DNA of 64,000 nt from CALMEC01 sp964628685 (lineage in GTDB: Bacteria; Actinomycetota; Thermoleophilia; Miltoncostaeales; Miltoncostaeaceae), in the NCBI GenBank assembly GCA_964628685.1, contig CAZVNM010000003.1, positions 124,001 through 188,000 of the forward strand, read 5' to 3'. Positions 7,106 to 15,929 of the stretch are shown here, in pieces; positions within the stretch are counted from its first letter, which is position 1, and each line of letters begins with the position of its first letter. The position numbers were made by a program, and so were the translations under genes. The notes beneath the pieces are model-generated. The model saw only the letters and a list, made by a program, of their open reading frames with translations. It was not told the origin of the DNA and made no database searches.

Positions 7106-8392
7106 ATGGATGTTGACCACGGCATTTCAGATGGATTCGACGAGGCGGCGATCGCCCGTCGTCGCGCGGTGGCGAACGCCCTGGGCCACGCACCGGCGCT
7201 CATCCGGTACGCCGTCAGGTTCACCGGATCGATCGAGGACGCCGAGGACGCCTACCAGCGCGGCATGGAGGTCGCGCTCCGCGAGGGACCGGACACCGAC
7301 CCCCAGTCGTTCGTCGCGTGGCTCCACGCGATCATCCGCCACGAGGCGCTCCGCCTGGCCCGGCTGCGCCGCCGTGAGACGCCGCACGAAGACGCTGAGC
7401 TGACCGAGTTGGCCGGCGCGACCGGCGGTGGCTACAACGACGCGGTGCACGTGGTCGCGTGGCGTGAGCGCTACCGCACCATCCAGGATGCGCTGGTCGG
7501 ACTCACTGAGGCCGAGCGCGTCTGCCTCATGCTCCGCACGGCCGGTGCCAGCAGGAGCGAGATCGTCGAGATCACCGGGTTCTCGCTGCGCAAGGTGGAG
7601 CGCGCGATCGTGGAGGGGCGCGGGCGGCTGCGACGCGGCGAGCTGCAGCTGGCGGCAGGACGCCGCTGCGACGAGATCCAGCTCCTCATCGATCCGGTCC
7701 TCGACGGTGAGGCGTCCGGTCATCAGCACCGCCGCCTCTCACGCCACGTGCGCCACTGCGCCGCCTGCCGCTCGGCGTACCGCACGCGCCGCGCCCAGTC
7801 GCAGGTGCTCGCGTCGTTCGTCCCCGGGCTTCTGGTGGCCCCGGCGCTCACGCCCGCCATGGGCAGCGACCCCTCGCTCGCGATCAGCTGGTGGGAACGC
7901 ACGACCTCGGGCGCCGCGGCCCGCATGGGGCAGGCCACCCAGCTGTGGCTCGACCTGCCGGCGCTCGCGTCCACGCGTGCCGGGGCGAGCGCCGTCGTGG
8001 CCGCCGCGGCCGCCGCGCTGGGGACGCCCATGGTGGTGCAGGCGATGCGCGAGGATCGTCCGCCGCCGCGCCCGCCGGCGGTGGCGGCGGCGGCACCGGC
8101 CCGTCCGGCGCCCGTCCGCGTCGTCACCCCCGCACCCGCGCCGGTGACGCCCGCCGTGAAGCCGAAGCCGAAGCCGGCGGCGAAGGTGAAACCCGCCGCC
8201 GCACCCCGACCGGCCCGCAAACGCACCACGGCCACCGCACCGCGGCGCACCGTCACCACGACCACCCGCACGTGGTCCCCGCCACCCCGCCCCACGTACA
8301 CGCCGCCTCCTGCACCCACCCGTTCCTCCGGAGGATCGACCTCCGCGTCCTCATCGTCCTCATCGTCCGCAGCACAGGAGTTCGGCCCATGA
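7106..8392 (+). CDS. ECF-like sigma factor fused to zinc-finger anti-sigma region, membrane helix and Pro-rich tail
   Basis: Transcription factor of 428 residues with several parts in one chain. Residues about 28-90 match sigma region 2 (RYAVRFTGSIEDAEDAY, WLHAIIRHEALRLAR) and 122-178 match region 4 (LTEAERVCLMLRTAG, then the helix-turn-helix SRSEIVEITGFSLRKVERAI). Residues 188-225 hold an anti-sigma zinc-finger signature (H214-x3-C218-x2-C221, with Cys188 nearby). Residues 291-312 (AGASAVVAAAAAALGTPMVV) can span the membrane and the rest is a Pro/Lys/Ala-rich tail, expected outside. So the sigma part would be tethered and perhaps self-inhibited. The stop overlaps the next gene's ATG (ATGA), tying it to the Ig-like exoproteins. 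The start codon is the first ATG; no ribosome site is seen. Confidence 0.8.
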   Translation: MDVDHGISDGFDEAAIARRRAVANALGHAPALIRYAVRFTGSIEDAEDAYQRGMEVALREGPDTDPQSFVAWLHAIIRHEALRLARLRRRETPHEDAELTELAGATGGGYNDAVHVVAWRERYRTIQDALVGLTEAERVCLMLRTAGASRSEIVEITGFSLRKVERAIVEGRGRLRRGELQLAAGRRCDEIQLLIDPVLDGEASGHQHRRLSRHVRHCAACRSAYRTRRAQSQVLASFVPGLLVAPALTPAMGSDPSLAISWWERTTSGAAARMGQATQLWLDLPALASTRAGASAVVAAAAAALGTPMVVQAMREDRPPPRPPAVAAAAPARPAPVRVVTPAPAPVTPAVKPKPKPAAKVKPAAAPRPARKRTTATAPRRTVTTTTRTWSPPPRPTYTPPPAPTRSSGGSTSASSSSSSSAAQEFGP

Positions 8393-11133
8393 TCCGGCGC
8401 GCACGCCATCTCGTCCTCGTCCCCACCGTCCTTCTGGCCGGAGCGACCACCGCCCTCGCCACCGAGGGGTCGCTCTACTACGAGGGTCCCCGTGACGTGT
8501 GGGGCGTCGGTCCGAGCACCACGATCTCCCAGCCGCAGCCCGGCGTGTTCCAGATCGGCCTTCCGGCGCTGGCTCCGGCGCCGGAAGGCGACAAGTTCGC
8601 GATGAACTGGGGGTGCCCACCGGGGACGCAGGCCGAATCGGTCCACTTCGGTGGCCTGCGCCTCAATCTTCCCTCCAACATGGGGGTCGGGGTCACCGCG
8701 AGCAACACCCAGTTCTGGGGAATCGGTGATGTCGACCTGCCGCAGTCACCGGCGGGTGGCCGCAGCTGGGCCGTCGCCGTCCCGCCCGGACACTGCGTCG
8801 TGGGCATCCGCCTCTATCAGGGCGCCCAGCTCAACCAGCACGCCCGCACCTACTGGCTCTCGCCGAGCGTGCGCTGGCGCGACATCACCCCACCCTCCAC
8901 CGCCATCCGCTCCGTCACCTCCGGCTGGCTCAACGCCGGCCACAACGGCATCACCGTCGCGTGGGGCGCCTACGACAACATGGGCGCCGACGGCCTGTCC
9001 GGCCAGCGGATCCGGGTGCACGACCAGGTGAAATGGTCGGGCGTCCCCGGGCAGGGCGAGCACCAGGTGGGGGTCGACCTCAACGGCATCCCGGACGGCG
9101 CCGTGGCCGTCACCGCCGAGGTGGACGGCGACGGCACACCCGGTGCTGCATCGGCCGCGACGATCTGGGTGGACCGCACACCGCCCGTTGCGTCCGCGCC
9201 CAACGCCATCCCCACGGGTGACGCCGGCACCTCCGGCTTTTCGTGGTACGCGGCCGACAAGTTCTCGGGCGTCGCCTCGAGCACCGTCGAGGTCAACACC
9301 GCCACCGACGGCAGCGCGACCGGTGCGTGGGTCACGGTCGGCACGCCGGTGACCGGCTCGGGAACGCGTGAGATCTTCTCGACCAGCGTCCGGTCGGTTC
9401 CCGACGGTGTCCATGCCACACGCGTTCGGGTGACCGACGTCGCCGGCAACGTCACCTACTCGGGCCACGGCCGGCTGGTCGTCGACACCACGCCGCCGGC
9501 GGTGCGCATCGATGCGCCGTCGGACCGGCCGGTGCGCGCCATCACCCTGAGTGTCCGTCTGACCGACAACCTCGCCTGGTTCCAGGGGCTCGGCGCGACA
9601 CAGGTCGAGGCCAACACGGCTCCGGACGGTTCGGCGGGTGGCACCTGGATCGCGCTCGGCCCGCCACGGGCCCTCACCGCCGGCGACCACGTCCTCACCA
9701 TCGACCCCGCCACCCTCAGCGACGGACCGCACCTGGTGCGCGTCACCACCGCCAACGGCGGACCGTACGGCGAGCGTCTGCGCGGATCCGCCACGGCGAC
9801 GGTCGTCATCGACCGCACGAGCCCGGCGCTCACCGACGTGTCGTTCACCCGAACCGCACCGGACCGCATCACCGCGGCCTGGATCGCCACCGACGCCCGC
9901 GCCGGTGTCGGCTCCGCCCGCATCGAGTGGCGCGACGGCACGACCTGGCGCCAGATCGCCGCCACGACCCTGGGCGACGGCGCCGGTCGTCTGGAGGCCG
10001 ACACCTCACAGCTTCCCGAGGGCGGCCAGATGCTGCGGCTCGTCGTCGCCGACCGCGCCGGCAACGAGGCCTCGAGCTCCGGCTCCATCGGCGACTTCAG
10101 CGTCGACCACACGCCGCCCGGCGTCACGGGCCTGCGCCTCTCGAGCGGCCCACCGTGGACCCTCACCTGGCAGCAGACAAGCGACGACGGCGTCACCTGT
10201 CCCACCAGGATCTTCGTGAACGGTCCGGGCACCGACGGCGCCTGGCGCGAGGTCGCCACGATCGTCCCGGCACAGGGGTCGCACACCGCGGCCGTTCCCA
10301 CCGACGGTCTCGTCGCCGGGGCCTACCGTATCCGGCTCATCCTGTGCGACGCGGTCGGCAACACGACGACGGTGGAGACAGCCGGCCTGCAGGTCACGGC
10401 GGCCGGCACCACCGCTTCGGGGGCCTCGGGCGCGACGCCGGCGACCGGTTCGGCCGGCGGTGCGACCGCCGGGACACCGGGCGCGGCCTCGCCGCATGTG
10501 ATGGTGGCCCAGCTCACCATCCAGGGAGCACGTGCCCGAACCGTCCAGGGCGTGCGCGTGGTGACCGTGCGACGCACCTACGGCGCCCCGGTCGTGGTGC
10601 GCGGCACGGTTCGCCTCTCCACCCACCCGGTGCGCCGCACCGCCCTGGTGGTGTCGATCGACGGACGCTCGGCCGTCCGGGTGCGCACCGACGAGCGCGG
10701 CCGGTTCGTCGCGCGTCTGCGCGCACGTTGGAGCGGAGCCGTGCGCGTCACACCGGTCGGCGCACCCGCCGCCCCGCTCGCCACCCCGACGCAGGTGCGG
10801 ATCCGGGTGCGTCCGGCGGTCACCCTGCGCGCCTCGACCCGCACGGCGGTGGCGTTCGCGTCGCCCATCACCTTCTCGGGTCGTGTGAGCCCGTCGCCGC
10901 GCACGCTCGGTCGCCCGGCGGGCAAGACTGTCATCCTCGAATGGCGCGACCCCGTGCGTCGCGTGTGGCGACCCGTCACCAACACCCGCACCGACGCGCA
11001 GGGCCGGTTCCGCATCGCCTGGCGCTTCACCAACCCCGGTCAGCGCGTACCGTTTCGCGTGACGGTGCCGCACGAGCTCGGCTGGGGTTTGGACGCCACT
11101 CGGTCCCGTCTCGTGACCGTGAGGGTCCGGTGA
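8389..11133 (+). CDS. secreted multi-Ig-like repeat protein
   Basis: Large exported protein of 914 residues. It begins MIRRARHLVLVPTVLLAG and has a clear signal peptide. A unique N-terminal domain (about 25-165, with a Cys pair in WGCPPG and GHCVVG) is followed by four or five bacterial Ig-like modules, each ending in a VDRTPP/VDTTPP/IDRTSP/VDHTPP linker. A Thr/Gly/Ala-rich linker near 680-700 leads to two carboxypeptidase-regulatory-like beta domains with RVRTDERGRFVARL and TDAQGRFRIAWRF. No sortase motif or C-terminal membrane helix is seen. ATG at 8389 overlaps the sigma-gene stop (ATGA) and has CAGGAG before it; the much longer open frame upstream is a shadow of that gene. Probably a surface adhesin or glycan-binding structural protein. 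Confidence 0.85.
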   Translation: MIRRARHLVLVPTVLLAGATTALATEGSLYYEGPRDVWGVGPSTTISQPQPGVFQIGLPALAPAPEGDKFAMNWGCPPGTQAESVHFGGLRLNLPSNMGVGVTASNTQFWGIGDVDLPQSPAGGRSWAVAVPPGHCVVGIRLYQGAQLNQHARTYWLSPSVRWRDITPPSTAIRSVTSGWLNAGHNGITVAWGAYDNMGADGLSGQRIRVHDQVKWSGVPGQGEHQVGVDLNGIPDGAVAVTAEVDGDGTPGAASAATIWVDRTPPVASAPNAIPTGDAGTSGFSWYAADKFSGVASSTVEVNTATDGSATGAWVTVGTPVTGSGTREIFSTSVRSVPDGVHATRVRVTDVAGNVTYSGHGRLVVDTTPPAVRIDAPSDRPVRAITLSVRLTDNLAWFQGLGATQVEANTAPDGSAGGTWIALGPPRALTAGDHVLTIDPATLSDGPHLVRVTTANGGPYGERLRGSATATVVIDRTSPALTDVSFTRTAPDRITAAWIATDARAGVGSARIEWRDGTTWRQIAATTLGDGAGRLEADTSQLPEGGQMLRLVVADRAGNEASSSGSIGDFSVDHTPPGVTGLRLSSGPPWTLTWQQTSDDGVTCPTRIFVNGPGTDGAWREVATIVPAQGSHTAAVPTDGLVAGAYRIRLILCDAVGNTTTVETAGLQVTAAGTTASGASGATPATGSAGGATAGTPGAASPHVMVAQLTIQGARARTVQGVRVVTVRRTYGAPVVVRGTVRLSTHPVRRTALVVSIDGRSAVRVRTDERGRFVARLRARWSGAVRVTPVGAPAAPLATPTQVRIRVRPAVTLRASTRTAVAFASPITFSGRVSPSPRTLGRPAGKTVILEWRDPVRRVWRPVTNTRTDAQGRFRIAWRFTNPGQRVPFRVTVPHELGWGLDATRSRLVTVRVR

Positions 11134-12833
11134 TCCGCGCCGGCCACGCGGCGATCGCCGCCACCGGGGCGCTGGCGCTCTGGACCACCGCGGCGACGGC
11201 GGTCCCGTCGATCGTGTCGGTCACGGCGACCCCGCCCGGCTGGAATCGCACCGACCGCGTCGACCTGACCTGGTCGGTCGCCGGCGCCCAGCCGTACCTG
11301 AGCGGCCTGCGCATCGAGGTCAACACCGCGGCCGACGGATCCGGGGATGGTCAGTGGGTCACGGTCGCCGTCCGCACACCGCTCGACGCCGCGACCGGCG
11401 TGTTGAGCGGCGTGCCCCTGGCGGGCATGCAGGGCATCCATGCCGTGCGCGCCACGGCATGGGATCAGACCGGTTCCACGGTCGCCTTCCCCGCACCGCT
11501 CCTGCTCGACCACACGCCCCCGGTCGTCAACCGCGTCGAGGTCACGGGGCGCACGCCGACGTCGGTCACGCTCGCCTGGACGCAGGCCGACGCCCACGCC
11601 GGTCTGGCGCCGGACGGATCCTGGCTGGAGGTCGCAGGCCGCGGTGACGGGGTGTTCGACCACACGGCGCTCCGCATCCCGGTCGATGCGGTACCCGGCG
11701 CACGCACGGCGGTCATCGATCTGGCGGGTGCACCCGACGGTGCGCGACCGGTGCGACTGCGGTCGACGGATCGCGCCGGCAACGTGGCCCTCACGGCGCT
11801 GCCGCCCGTGTGGATCGACCACACACCACCGGTCGTGTCCGACGCGACGGTGGCCCAGTGGCCGACCCCGCAGCGCCTCTCGGCGCAGATCGATTACACC
11901 GCGGCCGATGCCATCGCCGGTGTGCCCGTCAATGCGCCGATGGCGGTCGTCGACGTGGCGACCGGCGCGGTGCTCGCACGCGGCACCGCGGGTCCGGGAC
12001 GTCAGTCGGTGTTCGTCGACCTCCCGGATGGGACGCCCCGTCACGTCGCCGTGGTGGTGCACGACGCGGTGGGCAACGCCGGGCGCAGCGCACCGATCGC
12101 GCTCGATCCGACCGCGCCGGCCGTCACCGTCCCTGCCGACGCGTCGGAGGTCGTGGGTGCCGCCAGCGTCCGGCACCCGTACGAGGCGCGGTTGGCGGAC
12201 GCCACCATCGGCTACGCGATCACCGGCGTCCGCGCGCTCAAGGCCCGCACCGCTGGACTGCCCACGATCCCGCTGCGCTTCGGTGCGCCCGCCGTGATCA
12301 CGGGATCGCTCACCTCACCGCGCGGGCCCATCGGCGGGATGGAACTGGAGGCGTGGGATCGTCAGGGACGCACGATCGCCACGGGCACCACCGCGGCGGA
12401 CGGGAGCTTCCGTCTGGTCGCCCGGCCGGTGGCGAGCGGCCCGGTGCGCGTGGGCGTCCCGGTGGCCGACCGGCTCCTGCCGGCCACACCCGCACGCCTC
12501 GCCGTGCGGGTCGGTCCGCGCCTCACGCTCACGGCGTCACGTCGCGTGACCCGCGCCGGGGGACCGGCCGTCGTCTTCACCGGACGGGTCGCGCCGACAC
12601 CGGGCCTGGTGGGTGTGCCGTCCAAGAACGTGGTGATCGAGTGGCGTGATCCGCTGCGCGGCATGTGGCGTCCCATGGTCAACACGCGCGTGGGTCGCAC
12701 CGGGGTCGTGCGGGCGCGGTGGCGGTTCAACGGCGGCGGGTTCAGGGTGCCGGTGCGGCTGCGACTGGTGGCCGAACCGGGCTGGCCGACGGAAGCAGGC
12801 GTTTCACGTGCCGTGACGATCGTCGTGAAGTAG
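11130..12833 (+). CDS. secreted Ig-like repeat protein, paralogue
   Basis: Exported protein of 567 residues, GTG start overlapping the previous stop as GTGA. The signal peptide is AGHAAIAATGALALWTTAATA. Three Ig-like modules follow, marked by LLDHTPPVV, WIDHTPPVV and a weaker third linker, then two carboxypeptidase-regulatory-like beta domains. The last domain is clearly homologous to the C-terminus of the upstream protein: both share a V.IEWRDP..R..WRP..NTR block, followed by a conserved W.F and GW pattern. The two genes therefore derive from a shared ancestor and are co-expressed. Function is not known; surface adhesion or cell-envelope structure is the simplest guess. Confidence 0.82.
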   Translation: MIRAGHAAIAATGALALWTTAATAVPSIVSVTATPPGWNRTDRVDLTWSVAGAQPYLSGLRIEVNTAADGSGDGQWVTVAVRTPLDAATGVLSGVPLAGMQGIHAVRATAWDQTGSTVAFPAPLLLDHTPPVVNRVEVTGRTPTSVTLAWTQADAHAGLAPDGSWLEVAGRGDGVFDHTALRIPVDAVPGARTAVIDLAGAPDGARPVRLRSTDRAGNVALTALPPVWIDHTPPVVSDATVAQWPTPQRLSAQIDYTAADAIAGVPVNAPMAVVDVATGAVLARGTAGPGRQSVFVDLPDGTPRHVAVVVHDAVGNAGRSAPIALDPTAPAVTVPADASEVVGAASVRHPYEARLADATIGYAITGVRALKARTAGLPTIPLRFGAPAVITGSLTSPRGPIGGMELEAWDRQGRTIATGTTAADGSFRLVARPVASGPVRVGVPVADRLLPATPARLAVRVGPRLTLTASRRVTRAGGPAVVFTGRVAPTPGLVGVPSKNVVIEWRDPLRGMWRPMVNTRVGRTGVVRARWRFNGGGFRVPVRLRLVAEPGWPTEAGVSRAVTIVVK

Positions 12834-12836
12834 CCT
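12831..12836 (+). promoter_or_regulatory. -10 box TAGCCT formed from upstream stop codon
   Basis: TAGCCT nine bases before the GTG at 12846. Its first three bases are the TAG stop of the preceding gene. It fits the leaderless TANNNT layout and would give the peptidase-like gene its own promoter inside the operon. Confidence 0.4.
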
Positions 12837-12845
12837 GCACCAACC

Positions 12846-14576
12846 GTGCGCCGACCGTTGACAATCCTCCTGCTGACCCTGCTCGGAGCGCATGGGGCGA
12901 GTGCGGCGACGCTCTCGGACGGCTCACTCTCGCCCTCCTCGTGGAAGGCGGCGGACACGGTCGCCGTCTCTTGGTTTCAGAGTGGTTTCGTCGACATTCC
13001 GGCGGGGGCGACTGCAACGGTGTCCGTCAATTCTGCATCCGATGGATCAGGCTCGGGTTCTTGGACCAACCGAGGAACGGTCGCGGGACCGCTACGAGAT
13101 GGAGCCGTAGCCACGATCATTTTCGTGGATGACTTGGAAGGCCGTCACCTTGTCCGGGTCACGGTCCCCGGAACGACCAACTCTCCGCTCGTCTTCGGCC
13201 CCCTCCTCCTCGACCGCAGACCACCACGCATCTCGGACGCGGCGGTCACGGTCACCGGCGACACCGCCGAGGTGGGCTTCGCCATCGACGACGCCGGGCT
13301 CAGCGGCGTCGACTCCAACGCCCCGGCGACGGTCGCCTACCGCACGGCCGACGGCGTCTGGCATCCGGCCGGTCGCCAGCCCACACCGGACGCCGGACGG
13401 AAGACGGCCGGCATCGACGTCTCCGCCCTTCCCGACGGCACCTACCCGGTGCGCGTCACCGCCGGCGACCGCGCCGGCAACGTCGGGACGACATCCCTCG
13501 GGACGTTCGAGATCGACCGGACCCCGCCGGTAGTCGGCGCCCCGGTCATCGCGGCGGCACCGACCGTCGAGTCACCCAGCGTGCGGATCGCCTTCACGGC
13601 GAGCGACGACGGCAGCGGCCTCGACCCCGCCACCCCGGCCGAGGCCGTCGACGTCGACAGCGGCGCGGTGATGGCGCGGGCCGCGGCCGGCGAGACATCG
13701 ATCGTCGTGCCACTGCCGGGCCCCGGCACGTACCGCATCGCGGTGCGGGTGACCGACCGGGCGGGCCGGGTCACCGTCAGCGCAGCCATCACGGTCACCG
13801 ACCCGCGCCGGCCCGTGGACGCGGCGCGACCGACGGCGCAGTCACCGGTCACACCCCCCGCGGTTCCACAGATCGAGGTGCGCCGATCGGCGGTGCTCAC
13901 CCCGGGTGAGCGGTGGGCGTGGGGGCAGGTGCGACGCTTCCACGCGCGACGCGGCGTCACCATGACGGCCACACCGGTGACGGCACGCACGGTCGCGCAG
14001 TGGTCACGCACCCTCGGGCCGGTGACGGCGGCTCGGGTGGAGGCGTACTCGACGCTCACCGGGGCGGTGGCGTTGGGGCCGGCCACCAGCCGCGGCCTCA
14101 ATCGACTGGCGACCCTCCGCGGGTGTACGCGCTGCACAATCACCCCGGCCCAGTCGCGTCTGATGGTGGACGCTCTGGCGGTGACGCTGCACGAGACCCT
14201 GCATGCGTCCGGCCCCACGACCCTCGCCGATCAGGCGACCACACCCGGCCGCGCGTTCGAGGAGGCCTTCAGCGAGGCGGCCGCCATCGACCTGCTGCCG
14301 CGCATGATCCGATCACTCGCGGTGCCGCCGCGCGTGCGCACGGCGCTTCTGCGACAGGCGCCGCGCTACCGGCCCCGCTACCCGGCCGAACTGGCCTGGG
14401 CCCGCCGGCTGAGCGCGACCGCCACCGGTCGCGCGGCGTCGAGCGTCGCCGCCGCGCGCTGGCGCGTGACGGTGGCTGACACGTGGGGCGCCGACCGCTG
14501 GAACCGCCTGGCGACGGCGACCGGACGTGACGTCGACGCCCTGCGCACCTCGGCGCCGGCCGTCGACGTGCGGTGA
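12846..14576 (+). CDS. secreted Ig-like protein with C-terminal HExxH peptidase-like domain
   Basis: Exported protein of 576 residues starting with GTG. Signal peptide RRPLTILLLTLLGAHGASA. Ig-like modules cover roughly 22-330 with the linkers LLDRRPPRI and EIDRTPPVV. The C-terminal 225 residues are different: helical, with HETLH at 449-453, the HExxH zinc motif of metallopeptidases, followed 19-24 residues later by the acidic run FEEAFSEAAAID (E472, E473, E477) that could give the third zinc ligand. Two Cys in RGCTRC lie just before. No named peptidase family is certain. It is the third gene after the sigma-like factor, and the neighbouring Ig-like proteins could be its substrates or partners (inference). 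Confidence 0.75.
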   Translation: MRRPLTILLLTLLGAHGASAATLSDGSLSPSSWKAADTVAVSWFQSGFVDIPAGATATVSVNSASDGSGSGSWTNRGTVAGPLRDGAVATIIFVDDLEGRHLVRVTVPGTTNSPLVFGPLLLDRRPPRISDAAVTVTGDTAEVGFAIDDAGLSGVDSNAPATVAYRTADGVWHPAGRQPTPDAGRKTAGIDVSALPDGTYPVRVTAGDRAGNVGTTSLGTFEIDRTPPVVGAPVIAAAPTVESPSVRIAFTASDDGSGLDPATPAEAVDVDSGAVMARAAAGETSIVVPLPGPGTYRIAVRVTDRAGRVTVSAAITVTDPRRPVDAARPTAQSPVTPPAVPQIEVRRSAVLTPGERWAWGQVRRFHARRGVTMTATPVTARTVAQWSRTLGPVTAARVEAYSTLTGAVALGPATSRGLNRLATLRGCTRCTITPAQSRLMVDALAVTLHETLHASGPTTLADQATTPGRAFEEAFSEAAAIDLLPRMIRSLAVPPRVRTALLRQAPRYRPRYPAELAWARRLSATATGRAASSVAAARWRVTVADTWGADRWNRLATATGRDVDALRTSAPAVDVR

Positions 14577-14636
14577 CGCACCCCGTCTGAACCGTCCGAG
14601 GACCGGGCCTGGGTCCGATCCGGTGAGCGGCTGACG

Positions 14637-14642
14637 TAGGCT
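14637..14642 (+). promoter_or_regulatory. possible -10 box TAGGCT for serine hydrolase gene
   Basis: TAGGCT 29 bases before the ATG at 14672, implying a 5' leader of about 23 nt. It lies in the short gap after the peptidase-like gene. Weak evidence on its own. Confidence 0.3.
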
Positions 14643-14671
14643 CGACCGCTCCGGTCCCCGGACGGATCCCC

Positions 14672-15691
14672 ATGCGCACCCTCATCACCTGGCTCCTGGC
14701 CCTCCCGTCGATCGTCGTCGCCATCCGCCTGGCGGTGGGAAGCGCTCACTCGTACCGGTGGCACCGCGCCTGGCGGCACGGATCGACAGCCCGTGACCTG
14801 ATGGGTGTCGAGATCATCCAGGGCCGGGTCGACCGTCGCCGCGGTCCGGCGGACCAGCCGTTCGCCATGGGTTCGGTGACCAAGGGGATCACCGGGATGC
14901 TCTTCCAGATCGCCATCGAGCGCGGCGAGCTCTCACCCGACGACCCGCTGGGCCGGCACCTGCCCTTAGACGGTTCACCGGCCGCCGACATCCCGCTGCG
15001 GCGCCTGGCCGACCACACCTCCGGCCTTCCGCGGCTGTCCGGACGGGCCGGCGTGGACATGCGCACCACCCTCGACCTGATCGTGGGGCGAAACCCCTAC
15101 CGCTTCGACCTGGAGGACGTCCTCGGATTCGCACGTGGGGCGGGACTGCAACGGGCCGGGCGCCACCAGTACTCCAACCTGGGCGCGGCCCTGCTCGGCC
15201 AGGCCCTCGCACGGGCCGCGGGACGCCCGTTCCCCGACCTGGCCCATGAGCGTGTGTTCGCGCCGCTCGGCCTCACCGCCACCCACATCGCCGACGGCAC
15301 CGACGCGCGCCGCCCGATGCCGGCGGGCCGGTCGATCTTCGGTCGCCGTGTGCAGCCGTGGGTCCTGGGCCCCATGTCGCCGGCCGGTGGGATGGTCACC
15401 ACACGCGACGACCTGGAACGCCTGCTCGCCGCGCTGGCCGCGAAGGACGCCCCGGGCATCGACGCCCTCACACCCCGGCAGGGAACGCACCGCGGGATGG
15501 GCTGGTTCTGGTCGGTCACGGACGAGGGGATCGCCTGGCACAACGGCCAGGTGGGCGGCGCGTCGGCGGCGGTGGCCGTCGCCCCCGGCACGGGATGCGC
15601 CACGGGCCTCGCCGGTCGGCTGGGCAAGGCCCTGACGCTCACCACCTGGACCGTCCGATCGGTGCGCCGGGCGCTGAAGCCGCCGGGCTGA
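14672..15691 (+). CDS. serine hydrolase of the class C beta-lactamase/DD-peptidase fold
   Basis: A 339-residue member of the beta-lactamase-related family (esterase, DD-peptidase or similar). The N-terminus has one hydrophobic segment (TLITWLLALPSIVVAIRLAV), either a signal anchor or an uncleaved signal. Catalytic motifs are all present: S68-V-T-K71 (SxxK), Y167-S-N169 (YxN) and a WHNGQVGG segment near residue 290 in the place of the KTG/HxG box. Length is usual. It stands alone between the Ig-like operon and a convergent gene; no beta-lactam regulator is nearby, so an envelope esterase or peptidase role is more likely than antibiotic resistance. Confidence 0.85.
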   Translation: MRTLITWLLALPSIVVAIRLAVGSAHSYRWHRAWRHGSTARDLMGVEIIQGRVDRRRGPADQPFAMGSVTKGITGMLFQIAIERGELSPDDPLGRHLPLDGSPAADIPLRRLADHTSGLPRLSGRAGVDMRTTLDLIVGRNPYRFDLEDVLGFARGAGLQRAGRHQYSNLGAALLGQALARAAGRPFPDLAHERVFAPLGLTATHIADGTDARRPMPAGRSIFGRRVQPWVLGPMSPAGGMVTTRDDLERLLAALAAKDAPGIDALTPRQGTHRGMGWFWSVTDEGIAWHNGQVGGASAAVAVAPGTGCATGLAGRLGKALTLTTWTVRSVRRALKPPG

Positions 15692-15815
15692 CAGCGACGA
15701 CGCAAGGAGATTCCCTCCGCATCGCCTGGCGGCGATTGCGCCACCCGTGGCATCGGGCACTCACGCGAAACGGCGAGCCGCCGGTGATGCCACCACGCCC
15801 GGAGATGGGCGGGCG

Positions 15816-15929
15816 TCAGCATCGCGCGGTCGGCGCGCGGTGCGCGCCGCAGCGTGACCCCAGCGCCACCACCCCGACGGCGACGGCCACGATCTGTGCC
15901 GACACGTCATGGTCGATCGCCCCGGTCAC
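15816..15929 (-). CDS. possible 37-residue small membrane peptide
   Basis: Short ORF starting GTG with a GTGA overlap on the stop of the gene at 15926-16543. The peptide reads about ten polar residues, a hydrophobic stretch AQIVAVAVGVVALGS, then a basic Cys-containing tail. Third codon positions are almost all G or C, as in real genes of this window, and the four-base overlap is the same one used throughout. No family is recognised. It may be a small membrane partner of the gene before it, or chance. Confidence 0.35.
   Translation of the reverse strand: MTGAIDHDVSAQIVAVAVGVVALGSRCGAHRAPTARC

Noticed and set aside
7891..8388. N-terminal extension of the first Ig-like protein into the sigma gene
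   Set aside because: Overlaps the sigma-like gene in another frame; the ATG at 8389 starts a clean signal peptide with CAGGAG before it.
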